DNA of 11,115 nt from DASZXJ01 sp035545895 (GCA_035545895.1 DASZXJ010000152.1:1-11115), one strand, 5' to 3'. Positions 1-9,170 are shown, counted from the first letter of the stretch. Notes: generated from the letters alone by a model not told the origin. Translations and numbers: made by a program.

Positions 1-96
1 GCCTGACGCGGGAGCAACCATGAAACGACCATCATCACGATGACAGGGAGGCAGGCTGATCCTGCGCTCACGCCCCTGCGCCGTTCCTGCCGCCAT
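1..96 (-). CDS. Possible 5' end of a gene running off the window
   Basis: An open frame starts with ATG at 96 and stays open for 32 codons to the window edge. The start is preceded by a purine-rich AAGGGG with six bases of spacing, and it lies 52 bases after the stop of the thioredoxin-fold gene on the same strand, so it could be the fourth gene of that operon. The visible residues are rich in Arg, Gly and Pro, begin MAAGTAQGRERR, and show no membrane segment or known motif. Third codon positions are not strongly G/C biased, so this may be a chance open frame. No function can be given. Confidence 0.3.
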   Translation of the reverse strand, partial: MAAGTAQGRERRISLPPCHRDDGRFMVAPASG

Positions 97-148
97 CTCC
101 TACCCCTTCCCCGCTGCGGACGGATGAAATATCCGGGTTAACGAACTT

Positions 149-637
149 TCAGCGTGATCCGTTCCTGCCAAGCCACTGCATGAATTCATTTGGAGGCATG
201 CCATAGGTTCTGGCTTTTTCCTGGGACGATCGATCGTAGACGATCAGGGTTGGGATGGCACTGACGTTAAATTCGCGAGCACGGTCAACATTAGGACCCG
301 TGCGATCGCTTAAATCAACGGCAACCAGCGTGTAATTCTCGCGAAGATATTGCTGAACCTTGGTGTTCGCCAGGGTTTCAGATTCAAATTGACGACAGGC
401 CGGGCACCAGTCGGCTGTGAAAAGCACAAGTGCGGGCTTGCCGCTGGACTTGCTGCGTTGAACCGCGGCATCCCAATCGCTGGACCAACCCGCGCCCGCC
501 ATCGCACTCTGGGGGCCCAGATATCGCCAGCCCGCGATCGCGATGCATGCGACGATCAGCAAAGCCAGATATCTCGCTGCCGGGCTTCGATTGGCCGGCG
601 CAATGCCGTAGTCTTCCAATGATTCGAAATGCTGCAT
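149..637 (-). CDS. Membrane-anchored thioredoxin-fold protein
   Basis: The 162-residue protein has a short polar N-terminus, one hydrophobic segment at about residues 22-40, then a thioredoxin-like domain facing away from the cytoplasm. The redox motif is WCPAC at 77-81, within ALVLFTADWCPAC, and the cis-proline is in AIPT near 129. Both active cysteines are present. By family knowledge such proteins reduce or exchange disulfides in envelope proteins; the CPAC pair resembles the C-terminal domain of DsbD-type and other thioredoxin-like proteins more than classical CGPC thioredoxin. A TTG start at 718 would add 27 residues without a good ribosome binding site. The ATG at 637 has GGAG nine bases upstream and is preferred. 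It is the downstream partner of two membrane-protein genes on the same strand, so its client could be one of them; that is inference. Confidence 0.85.
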   Translation of the reverse strand: MQHFESLEDYGIAPANRSPAARYLALLIVACIAIAGWRYLGPQSAMAGAGWSSDWDAAVQRSKSSGKPALVLFTADWCPACRQFESETLANTKVQQYLRENYTLVAVDLSDRTGPNVDRAREFNVSAIPTLIVYDRSSQEKARTYGMPPNEFMQWLGRNGSR

Positions 638-733
638 TGTTTCCCGCTCCGTAAGGCGAACGGTAAATACATCGACGTGAAAACGGTGCCGCTTGGGGAA
701 GATCGATCTGGCGACCAATAATAAGCGGAAAAT

Positions 734-1045
734 CTATGCTTTTCGGTCGGGAATAAACATCAGGCGATGCATGATCGCCATCAGCCCCGCTGCGATGAGC
801 ATGATGGGCGCGACGATGACGGCTGCAAAATAGCAAAACGCATAGATGAGCCCGCGAATGGCAGTCCAATCGCCATTCATTTGAGGAACCGTTGATGTTC
901 CACTGATGAATCGAGTGTCATCGCGCCAGCCCAGTAGATGAAACACGGCAAAGGCGAGGATAATAATCACCGCTCGAACAAACCACCCTCTTGGGGATGG
1001 CAGGCTTGTCCACAACATCGCACGGATAGTTTTACGCAGCGTCAT
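734..1045 (-). CDS. Small two-helix membrane protein, unknown function
   Basis: The 103-residue protein has two predicted membrane segments at about 22-39 and 64-92, joined by a polar stretch of about 25 residues containing RDDTRFISGT. Its basic N-terminus suggests that both ends are cytoplasmic. The ATG at 1045 overlaps the stop of the upstream gene as ATGA, and GGAG lies five bases before it, so the two genes are probably translationally coupled and their products may form a complex. A longer frame from a TTG at 1084 lies wholly inside the upstream gene and was discarded. No family is recognised with confidence. Ninety-six bases separate it from the thioredoxin-fold gene downstream. Confidence 0.75.
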   Translation of the reverse strand: MTLRKTIRAMLWTSLPSPRGWFVRAVIIILAFAVFHLLGWRDDTRFISGTSTVPQMNGDWTAIRGLIYAFCYFAAVIVAPIMLIAAGLMAIMHRLMFIPDRKA

Positions 1046-2244
1046 GGCTGCTCCGTTGTTGGTTTGGCGGCGGCCCACTTCCAAAACGGCCCGTTCACCA
1101 TCGCGTAAAGCAGGACCGCATCGCCAACCTGATTGCTGGCCGCATATCGAAGCTCGCCGGATTTTCTTTCTGGGAAGGCTGCAAACTCAAGAGTCGTCAG
1201 CAATTGTTGAAGGAACTCATCATCTCCAAATGCTGCTGCGCCAAGGACCGCCAGCCCACTTGAGCCGGCGCTGGCTCCGACGATGGGCATGATCGGGCCC
1301 GAATCAATATCTTCATGCCCCTGCCACGATGCCGGCCATTCCTTCGCATATCCGAATCCCAATATGCTTTGTCCGATCTGCTGACGCGCCCGGCGATACT
1401 GGTCATTGGCGAAATCCGGATCCACAATTTGGAGCATGTGCGAAATCATCCAAATGCTCGAACCTTCGGGGCCGTCCATGGTTTCGCCGTTGTAAGTAAA
1501 GCTCGAAATGAGCATTCCACTTTGGGGATCAATCAACTTGCTTTTCACTGATCTAAGCCACGTGTGAATGAACTGCGCATGATCCCTTCCATCCAGACTA
1601 TCACTTAAGGTAATCGCGGCAGCGGCCACAGCATTGTCAAACATCCAGCATTCATCGGGATAGCTCTCTCCACAAAACGATGGCGATTTGGACATGTATT
1701 CGACCAGAAGATCGATACGCTGCGCCAGTGGCGGGCCGTAGCGCGGCTCGCGCGCGACCATTTGCCGCGCCGCTAGCATGAGTGCGATCTCACTGTCCAA
1801 AAACGTGCTTCGCGCGGGCCTTGCGATGTAACTCCGGCGGCGAGCATAATTCATCAGGAAGAAATACATCCCCTTTTCATCTTCCAATCGAAGTGTCTCA
1901 TCAATGATCGCGTCCACGATTTTCAAATATCGCCGCTGTTGCGCAGGCTCAATCAGCGACATGTTGGCCAAAGATAGAACGAAGAAAGTACGCCCCATGA
2001 AATCCCATTCGGCATTGGAGCCTCGCATGCGATTGATCTCGATGGATCGACGAACAGGGTCGTCCCAGACATTCAGTTGCCGCGAAGCCAATTCGCGCGT
2101 TGATTGCGCAATCACGCCGTCCAAGCGAAATTCCGTGACATTTTGGCGGAAGAATAAATGAACTGTCGGCAGCCAAATCATGGCCGCGAGAAGAAATGCA
2201 ATTGCGGTAACAACCAAACGCGATAAGAGCGAACGTTGAGCCAC
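1042..2244 (-). CDS. Membrane-anchored alpha/alpha-barrel-like protein, possibly linalool dehydratase/isomerase-like
   Basis: The 400-residue protein has an N-terminal hydrophobic anchor at about 8-31 and a large soluble, helix-rich domain. Landmarks are DECWMFDN at 197-204, DGPEGSSIW at 257-265 and DIDSGP at 312-317 followed by a Gly/Ser/Ala-rich helix start. The spacing of helices with short acidic and aromatic loops recalls (alpha/alpha)6-barrel enzymes. DxDSGP and the WxFDN-type loop are reminiscent of proteins annotated as linalool dehydratase/isomerase-domain proteins, but this assignment is from memory and catalytic residues could not be aligned. Cysteines at 191 and 199 lie in the same loop and could be partners for the thioredoxin-fold protein two genes downstream (inference). 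The start is GTG at 2244, with AGGGG six bases upstream. It is the first gene of the cluster, and its stop overlaps the next start. Confidence 0.7.
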   Translation of the reverse strand: MAQRSLLSRLVVTAIAFLLAAMIWLPTVHLFFRQNVTEFRLDGVIAQSTRELASRQLNVWDDPVRRSIEINRMRGSNAEWDFMGRTFFVLSLANMSLIEPAQQRRYLKIVDAIIDETLRLEDEKGMYFFLMNYARRRSYIARPARSTFLDSEIALMLAARQMVAREPRYGPPLAQRIDLLVEYMSKSPSFCGESYPDECWMFDNAVAAAAITLSDSLDGRDHAQFIHTWLRSVKSKLIDPQSGMLISSFTYNGETMDGPEGSSIWMISHMLQIVDPDFANDQYRRARQQIGQSILGFGYAKEWPASWQGHEDIDSGPIMPIVGASAGSSGLAVLGAAAFGDDEFLQQLLTTLEFAAFPERKSGELRYAASNQVGDAVLLYAMVNGPFWKWAAAKPTTEQP

Positions 2245-2333
2245 CCGGCACCCCTGGTAATGTCCCAGATCGTCTTATGATTAGTATGCAAATCACCCCG
2301 GTTTTGTTCCCACAATTCCGTCAAAAAATAAAA

Positions 2334-2360
2334 TCGCCGGCTTCACATGGAAGCCGGCGA
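2334..2360 (-). terminator. Rho-independent terminator of ahcY
   Basis: Perfect 11-bp arms (2334-2344 and 2350-2360, GC-rich) enclose a five-base loop. On the minus strand the hairpin is followed by a T-rich run (TTTTATTTTTT). It begins 33 bases after the ahcY stop codon and separates the sahR-ahcY unit from the cluster to the left. Confidence 0.9.
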
Positions 2361-2393
2361 CTCTATTTACTCTTAAAATGCTGGAGCAAGCAA

Positions 2394-3875
<1,482 letters not shown>

Positions 3876-3899
3876 GTGAACTCCTTGTTTTCGATCCTG

Positions 3900-4886
3900 T
3901 TAGTTACGTTTTCCCGTCGCTACAAATAAAGTCGGGCCCCTTGCATTGGCCTCGGGCGATAGAGGATTAATTCGGATATTGTCAAAGCCGCTATCACGAA
4001 GCATTCGGTTCATCGTTTCTGTCTCAAATCCCAAATGCTGCTGATCCATCTGGCGGCGAAAGTCATCTCGGTCATGCGGCAAGAGATCGATGATCACGAT
4101 TTTTCCGCCAGGCTTGGTCACTCGTCTCGCTTCTGAGAGTACAGCGGAAATATCGGCAATATAAGTCAAAACCAACACCAGCATGGCTGCATCGCACACA
4201 TTGGAATCCAACGGCAGCGCAGTAAGATCGCCACGAAGCAACTCACAAGACTTGCAATTGCCCAGGCGTTTGCGAGCAGCCTTCAGCATTGCAGGCGAAC
4301 TATCAATACCAATCACGCGCTGCACGTAATTGGCAAGTTGAGCCGTATTATGGCCTGTACCACATCCCAGGTCAGCCACAATCCAGTCCTGCGGCAGGAG
4401 AGAAAGGGTTGCAACGTTCGTGAAAGAATTGCCGTACAACTCTTGTCGCAATTTATCCCATCGTCCCGCAGCGCCGGCAAAGAATGCCTGACTATTCGCC
4501 TGCCGATGCTTTAACCGTTCAGCCAAACGTAACTGATCCTGCCGCACAGTTGCCCAATTGTCAGCCTGTTCGCGAGCAAGCACCCACAATTTGCGCGCCA
4601 CAGGTTCGAGTTCGTCGAGAATGGTTCGATACAAATGCGCTGCCCCCTCGCTGCGGTTACGAAGCCATCCCTGTTCGGACAAAACCTTCAAATGCCGGCT
4701 AACGGTTGATTGCGGCAGTTGAAGGATGTCACACAACTCGACCACCCCAAGCTCGCGGCGTTCCAATAGACGAAGCAGGCGCAGCCGCGTTGAATCGGAA
4801 AGCGATTCCATCCAATTGAAAAGCGCTTCAGGATTTTCCGAATTCTTAATCATCCTATTATCCGGATATACGGATATATTCTTCAT
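3900..4886 (-). CDS. ArsR-family HTH regulator fused to SAM/SAH-binding methyltransferase fold (SahR-like)
   Basis: The 328-residue protein has an ArsR-type winged helix at about 20-90, with recognition helix LPQSTVSRHLKVLSEQG near 58-73. A linker leads to a class I methyltransferase fold at about 135-325, with motif I DLGCGTG at 172-178 and the acidic GID near 193-195. The metal-sensing ELCxC motif of classic ArsR/SmtB proteins is absent: only one Cys occurs, in ELCDIL. From established knowledge, SahR regulators described in Proteobacteria combine these domains and control methionine-cycle genes in response to SAH. Lying directly upstream of ahcY fits that role, though methyltransferase activity cannot be excluded. 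The ATG at 4886 is well supported by GAGGGG six bases upstream; a second ATG at 4853 has no spaced ribosome binding site. Regulation is probably autogenous through the repeat inside its first codons. Confidence 0.85.
   Translation of the reverse strand: MKNISVYPDNRMIKNSENPEALFNWMESLSDSTRLRLLRLLERRELGVVELCDILQLPQSTVSRHLKVLSEQGWLRNRSEGAAHLYRTILDELEPVARKLWVLAREQADNWATVRQDQLRLAERLKHRQANSQAFFAGAAGRWDKLRQELYGNSFTNVATLSLLPQDWIVADLGCGTGHNTAQLANYVQRVIGIDSSPAMLKAARKRLGNCKSCELLRGDLTALPLDSNVCDAAMLVLVLTYIADISAVLSEARRVTKPGGKIVIIDLLPHDRDDFRRQMDQQHLGFETETMNRMLRDSGFDNIRINPLSPEANARGPTLFVATGKRN
4859..4878. promoter_or_regulatory. Candidate SahR-like operator in the start of the regulator gene
   Basis: The plus strand shows a perfect tandem repeat of CGGATATA at 4863-4870 and 4871-4878. 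A 10-bp palindrome, TATCCGGATA, lies at 4859-4868. The element is within codons 3-10 of the regulator gene, 8-27 bases after its start codon. Its symmetry and position next to an ArsR-type gene suggest a binding site acting as a roadblock or repressing initiation. The match to any published SahR motif was not tested. Confidence 0.5.
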
Positions 4887-4914
4887 TAATTTCCCCTCAA
4901 GTCAAGAAAGGCTC

Positions 4915-4920
4915 AGTATA
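4915..4920 (-). promoter_or_regulatory. Possible -10 element for the sahR-like/ahcY operon
   Basis: On the minus strand TATACT differs from TATAAT by one base and ends 28 bases before the regulator's start codon. No convincing -35 box lies 16-18 bases upstream, so the call is weak. Confidence 0.25.
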
Positions 4921-5052
4921 TGCCTGAAAAGCTCATACAGAATGGTCTGAATTTTGCTTGACTGTGTTTCATAACTAAATTCCCTGCAATGAATTGCGCA
5001 ATTTTTTGTCATGCGGGCGCAAATCTTGCCGCGAACTTCGTCGGCTACGTGT

Positions 5053-5065
5053 CATATTAGATATG
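5053..5065. repeat. Short inverted repeat before the AIF-like gene
   Basis: CATAT at 5053-5057 and ATATG at 5061-5065 form a perfect 5-bp inverted repeat around TAG, eight bases before the start codon and touching the GGAAG ribosome binding site. It could be an operator for this gene or simply an AT-rich coincidence. It shares the ATAT core but not the CGG of the element at 4859-4878. Confidence 0.25.
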
Positions 5066-5073
5066 GAAGCCCT

Positions 5074-6369
5074 ATGAGCAGTTCTCACTTTCAGTATGTG
5101 TTGGTTGGCGGAGGCGCAGCAGCCAGTGCCGCAGCGCACTCGATTCGTCAAACTGATCCGGTTGGATCAATCCTGCTTGTCGGACAAGAACATAACCGGC
5201 CTTATATGCGCCCTGCGCTAAGCAAAGAATATTTGCTCAAACAACAATCCCGAATCGAAATCGTATCCGAACCGGTTGGCTGGTTTATCCAGCAGCATGT
5301 TGAATTGCGCACGGGACGACGGGTAAGCCAACTGGACACTGCCCGCCAGACCATTTGCATCGACGATGGCGAGGAAGTCGCATTCGATCGATTGTTGATC
5401 GCAACCGGCGCTTCTTCCAAACCTCTTAAAGTACCCGGCGCCGACCTGCCCAACGTGTTTTATTTAAGGACCATCGAAGATTGCGACCGCCTGCTCCATG
5501 CAATGGACAAGGCGAAACTGGATGGCCGCGCACAGCCTCAGACGGATTCCGGCACGAAGGCCGCCAGAGGCAAAGCCGCCGTCGTAGGCGGGGGTCCCTT
5601 GGCGATAGAGGTGGCGGCCGCTTTGAAACTCAGCGGCTTGCATGTCGACCTGTTGGTCGAACAACCATACCCGTGGGGAAAATACGCCGGCGAAAATACG
5701 GGCCGATTCTTCACTCGATATCTTGAAAGCAAAGACCTTGCCGTTCGAGTGGATGCGGTGGTTGAGCGCATCGAAGGCGACGGTCGCGCGCAAAGAGTCA
5801 TGCTTTCCGACGGGCCGGCGGTCGATTGCGATTTTGTGGTTGTCGCAATCGGCATCGTACCCAATCGAGAACTCGTCCGAGCTACTCCCATTGTCGCGGA
5901 AAAAGCAATTCTGGCGGACAGTCGTTGCCAAACCAATATCTCCGGGATCTATGCCGCTGGCGACTGCGCGGCGGTTTTTGACCCGTTGTTCGGGAAACAC
6001 CGAATGCTCGAACATTGGGACAGCGCGCGCCTCACCGGTGCAATCGCCGGCGCCAACATGGCGGGCGTGGAAATGCATTACAATGATGTCAATTCGTTCA
6101 CAAGCCCGATATTCGATTTGACCATGACCGTCTGGGGCGAGCGACGTCAAGTCAATCATCGCCTCATGCGGGGCACTCCCAGCTTGGATTCAATCGAATT
6201 TTTCGAAATCGGGGTTGCCGCCGACGGACGAGTCGCTCAGGTGCTCGCAAGTGGTTGCGCGGAACAGCGAAATCTCCTGCGTTTCATGGTGGAAAAACGG
6301 CTGAATGTGAATGGCCTGGAAGAGAAGTTGAAAGATCCTCACTGGGATTTGTCGCAATTGAATATCTGA
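5074..6369 (+). CDS. AIF-like FAD/NAD(P)-dependent oxidoreductase
   Basis: The 431-residue flavoprotein has two nucleotide-binding Rossmann motifs: an FAD motif VGGGAAASAAA at 11-21 and an NAD(P) motif VVGGGPLAIEVAAAL at 170-184. It also has the family ATG motif IATGASSKP at 109-117 and the second FAD motif AGDCA at 295-299. YMRPALSKE near 44-52 and the region from AGDCA to IAGANMAG closely echo animal apoptosis-inducing factor and bacterial ferredoxin/rubredoxin reductase relatives. A C-terminal alpha/beta domain follows from about 340. By family it moves electrons from NAD(P)H to an iron-sulfur protein, quinone or other acceptor; the acceptor is unknown and no ferredoxin gene is adjacent. 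A polar insert at about 150-168 separates the first FAD half from the NAD domain. The ATG at 5074 has GGAAG four bases upstream; an in-frame ATG at 5011 lacks a ribosome binding site. It is divergent from the SahR-like regulator. Confidence 0.88.
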   Translation: MSSSHFQYVLVGGGAAASAAAHSIRQTDPVGSILLVGQEHNRPYMRPALSKEYLLKQQSRIEIVSEPVGWFIQQHVELRTGRRVSQLDTARQTICIDDGEEVAFDRLLIATGASSKPLKVPGADLPNVFYLRTIEDCDRLLHAMDKAKLDGRAQPQTDSGTKAARGKAAVVGGGPLAIEVAAALKLSGLHVDLLVEQPYPWGKYAGENTGRFFTRYLESKDLAVRVDAVVERIEGDGRAQRVMLSDGPAVDCDFVVVAIGIVPNRELVRATPIVAEKAILADSRCQTNISGIYAAGDCAAVFDPLFGKHRMLEHWDSARLTGAIAGANMAGVEMHYNDVNSFTSPIFDLTMTVWGERRQVNHRLMRGTPSLDSIEFFEIGVAADGRVAQVLASGCAEQRNLLRFMVEKRLNVNGLEEKLKDPHWDLSQLNI

Positions 6370-6377
6370 TCCGGCGG

Positions 6378-7616
6378 TCAAACCTGCAGGGCCATGCTTG
6401 CAGAAGCTCGCTCAACATCAGCACGGAGGTATTTGGCTCCCCAAAGCCAGAATATCCCGCCCAGCAATGTCAAAACCGATACAACCGCAAAGGCTGATCG
6501 CAACCCGAAGGTTTTTGCGATACCACCCACAACCGGGCCGCTGATGGAGTCGCCAAACAAATGAATGGCCAGAATATTGACGGCAAATGCCGTCGCACGC
6601 ACATTTGCATGGGTGACGTTGGCAATGATTGCATTGCTCGGCCCCGTATTGACGAAAAGACAAAACACCGCCAGAAAAATAACGATCCAGCAGGCCGGAA
6701 AAGGAGTAATCAACATAAGCAGTATCAGCGGAAACCCAATAACCATTCCCGTACCCGAGACAACAAAATAGCTTGAGGGCATTTTCGGTTTCAACTTGTC
6801 CCCGAAAATGCCGCCAGCCATCGTCCCCAGAATTCCCGCAACACAAGCGATTCCACCAAAGACCGGAATTGACTCTCTTGGATCCAGGCCTGCGCTTTCA
6901 AGATAGCGAGGCATGAAAAACGCAATTCCCCCCAGCGCGAATGTCATGGCGGTCATACCGGCTGAATCCAGTACATATGATTTAATTCGCAACAGATGCC
7001 AATAGTCAGACCATAACGCGCGACGACCTCGGGTTTCATCCCCTCTTGGCGGCTCGGGCATTATGAAACAAATGAAACCAAGAAGTATGCCCGGCGGCAG
7101 CGTCAGATAGAATGCCCACCGCCAGTGTTCGTGCAGCAAGCCTCCGATGACATATCCCAGTGCGGAACCAACGGGAATTGCCGCATAAAACCATGACAAC
7201 GCTTTCCCGCGCGCCTCGATGGGAAACAGATCCGCGATCACCGTGGGCGCAATTGGTCCATAGGCTGCTTCGCCGGTGCCAATCAGAATTCGCATGAGAA
7301 AAAGCATCGTCAGCGAGCTGGCAGCGCCCGACCCACCGCTGGCGAGCGACCAACCGATGACGCCAATTCCAATAATCGTCCAACGGCGCACACGATCGCC
7401 GACAACCCCGAAAATCGGCGAAAAAAACATGTACGATGCCAAAAACGCAGATGGCAGCCAACCCGTGATATCGGCGCCGACCGCGAACTCGCCACCGATC
7501 GGTCTTTCAACAGCCGCAAGAATCTGCCGATCAACATAATTCATCAGATTGATGAGCAGGAGCAGAAACATCGAATTGCGCGCCAGCTTTCGCATCGAGT
7601 GAGGCAGTATACGCAT
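6378..7616 (-). CDS. Major facilitator superfamily transporter, Spinster-like
   Basis: The 412-residue inner-membrane protein is hydrophobic throughout and fits about twelve membrane helices, the usual length for the superfamily. NYVDRQ at 26-31 in the first helix, motif A (GDRVRRW, about 73-79) after the second helix, and GTGEAAYGPIAPT at 113-125 in the fourth are typical of the Spinster-like group. In animals that group exports sphingosine-1-phosphate and lysophospholipids, while bacterial members have varied or unknown substrates. The substrate here cannot be read from sequence. The ATG at 7616 is the first of several in frame (others at 7595 and 7571) and none has a clear ribosome binding site, so the start is uncertain by up to about 15 residues. 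It is a single gene, lying after the flagellin terminator and converging on the AIF-like gene. Confidence 0.88.
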   Translation of the reverse strand: MRILPHSMRKLARNSMFLLLLINLMNYVDRQILAAVERPIGGEFAVGADITGWLPSAFLASYMFFSPIFGVVGDRVRRWTIIGIGVIGWSLASGGSGAASSLTMLFLMRILIGTGEAAYGPIAPTVIADLFPIEARGKALSWFYAAIPVGSALGYVIGGLLHEHWRWAFYLTLPPGILLGFICFIMPEPPRGDETRGRRALWSDYWHLLRIKSYVLDSAGMTAMTFALGGIAFFMPRYLESAGLDPRESIPVFGGIACVAGILGTMAGGIFGDKLKPKMPSSYFVVSGTGMVIGFPLILLMLITPFPACWIVIFLAVFCLFVNTGPSNAIIANVTHANVRATAFAVNILAIHLFGDSISGPVVGGIAKTFGLRSAFAVVSVLTLLGGIFWLWGAKYLRADVERASASMALQV

Positions 7617-7682
7617 GGGCGTAATCTTGTGGATCGATTGATCGTTCAGTTCACAGGTTCATAACGAGCGGTCAAAATAAAA

Positions 7683-7711
7683 CCGCCCCCGGCCTTGGTC
7701 GCCGGGGGCGG
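7683..7711 (-). terminator. Rho-independent terminator of the first flagellin gene
   Basis: Perfect 11-bp G/C-rich arms (7683-7693 and 7701-7711) enclose a seven-base loop. On the minus strand they are followed by TTTTATTTTG. The hairpin begins 58 bases after the flagellin stop codon. Confidence 0.9.
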
Positions 7712-7769
7712 AGTTGCTTGTGAGAAAGTAATCAGTCCTGAACCAGCCTCATATAGGAGGTCGGCCCTA

Positions 7770-9170
7770 CTAGCCGCGCAGTAGGCTGAGGGCGGCCTGA
7801 GGGCTTGCGTTGGCCTGTGCCAACACCGTCGTGGCTGCCTGAGCCAGGATCTGGCTTCGCGTCAGATTCGCCGTTTCCTGGGCGAAGTCCGTATCGCGGA
7901 TCGCGCTTTCGCTGGCGCTGACGTTCTCAAACGCCACGCCCAGAGCATTCACCGTCGATCCGATCGTGAACTTCTGGAACGCACCCAGACGACCACGCAA
8001 CTGACTGACCTGCTTGATCGCCGTATCAACGATCTTTTGTGCAGTGACCAGGTTGTTGCTGCTCAACGACGCAGCCCCACCGCTGGCCAAGGCATTCAGG
8101 AAGCCGTTGGTGCTGTCGCCAAGGCTGCCGGTCGATACCGAACCGATACCGATCGAGGCTTTGTCGCTTTCCGTTACCTTGGAACCCAAGGCAAACGTCG
8201 CGCCGCCGCCGGTGACAGCGAACGAGTCGGTTCCCGCTTTATTGAACGTCGAGTCCAGATCAAAGCTGACGTCCAGATTGCTCGAACGATAGCTTATCGA
8301 CAGACCTTTGGCTTGTGCCGCAGCTCCATTGATCGTAACTGCCGCATCGCGGCCGGTGTCCTTGGTCGTGCTTGCTATGAAGGTGCCGGCGATCGTCTTA
8401 AGGCTCACGAACTGATCTGAACCGTAAGCAGTGCTATCCACGCGAAGAGCCGTACCACTGACGATGGCGCTGACGCCGGTCGCGGTCGTCACGGCATTGA
8501 TGGCCGCAGCGATTGAGCTGACGGTCGTCGCCGAGCTGAACGAAAGCTGCTCGGTGCCGGTGTTGCCAGCCACTTCCAGCGTAACGTTGCCAACAAGGTT
8601 GCCACCCGTGTAGGTGATCTCGCCGGTCTGGGCGCTGGTGGTCACCTGGACAACGACGTTAACCGATGCGCCGTCAGCGATTCGAGCTGCATTAATCTGC
8701 ACATTATCAAAACTCGTGCTGGCGATGCCACTGGTGGTGTATGAATAGTTGCCGTTCAGGAGCTTCTTGCCCTGGAACGCCGTCGACTGCGCGATGCGGT
8801 TGACGGTGCTCAGGATCGAGTCAACCTGAAGCTGGTTGGCTTGCTGCTCTTCATTGCTCAATCCACCACTGTTAGCCGATTGATTGACCAAACTCTGAAG
8901 CTGGGTCAGCAAAGAGCTGACTTCGCTCAAACCACCTTCAGCGGTTCCGATAATGTTGTTGGCGCGATTGGCATTGTCGATCGCCTGCGTAATGCCTGCC
9001 TGCTCAGATCGCAGGTTTTCGCTGGCAATAAGCCCTGCCGGATTATCGGCACCACTGTTGATCTTCAGACCTGTGCTGAGCCGCTGCAGGCTCTGGTTCA
9101 GGTCACTGTTGTTCTTCGCCAAAACTCGTTGAGCGATCAACGAGCTGACGTTGGTGTTAATTCTGCTCAT
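7770..9170 (-). CDS. fliC: Flagellin (left copy)
   Basis: Flagellin polymerises into the extracellular flagellar filament after export by the flagellar type III apparatus. The 466-residue protein starts with the typical D0/D1 helix region (MSRINTN, then LQRLSTGLKINSGADNPAG at 28-46, and D1 helices to about 140) and ends with the conserved C-terminal D1/D0 helices from about 375. The middle, about 170-330, holds a flagellin IN-type segment: TLEVAGNTGTEQLSF, an AAAIN helix, and a following GVSA strand. There are no cysteines. The equivalent of the TLR5 contact site reads LTQLQSLVNQSAN, without the Arg and Glu of enterobacterial flagellin. GGAG sits seven bases before the ATG. Compared by eye, it differs from the right copy at about 42 of 465 positions, without gaps, plus one extra C-terminal Gly. 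The last 82 shared residues are identical. Confidence 0.96.
   Translation of the reverse strand: MSRINTNVSSLIAQRVLAKNNSDLNQSLQRLSTGLKINSGADNPAGLIASENLRSEQAGITQAIDNANRANNIIGTAEGGLSEVSSLLTQLQSLVNQSANSGGLSNEEQQANQLQVDSILSTVNRIAQSTAFQGKKLLNGNYSYTTSGIASTSFDNVQINAARIADGASVNVVVQVTTSAQTGEITYTGGNLVGNVTLEVAGNTGTEQLSFSSATTVSSIAAAINAVTTATGVSAIVSGTALRVDSTAYGSDQFVSLKTIAGTFIASTTKDTGRDAAVTINGAAAQAKGLSISYRSSNLDVSFDLDSTFNKAGTDSFAVTGGGATFALGSKVTESDKASIGIGSVSTGSLGDSTNGFLNALASGGAASLSSNNLVTAQKIVDTAIKQVSQLRGRLGAFQKFTIGSTVNALGVAFENVSASESAIRDTDFAQETANLTRSQILAQAATTVLAQANASPQAALSLLRG
7831..7964. repeat. 134-bp exact repeat, left copy
   Basis: This block in the 3' part of the left flagellin gene is identical, including synonymous positions, to 9647-9780 in the right copy; flanking sequence differs at scattered third positions. 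It encodes part of the C-terminal D1/D0 helices (about residues 403-447). Confidence 0.9.

Noticed and set aside
3876..3899. SAH riboswitch before ahcY
   Set aside because: Only 24 bases separate ahcY from the upstream gene, too little for the aptamer.
4958..4963. TTGACT as a -35 box for the AIF-like gene
   Set aside because: No -10-like hexamer is found 16-18 bases downstream.
5011..5073. Longer start for the AIF-like protein
   Set aside because: There is no ribosome binding site at 5011, while the ATG at 5074 has GGAAG and begins just before the FAD motif as expected.
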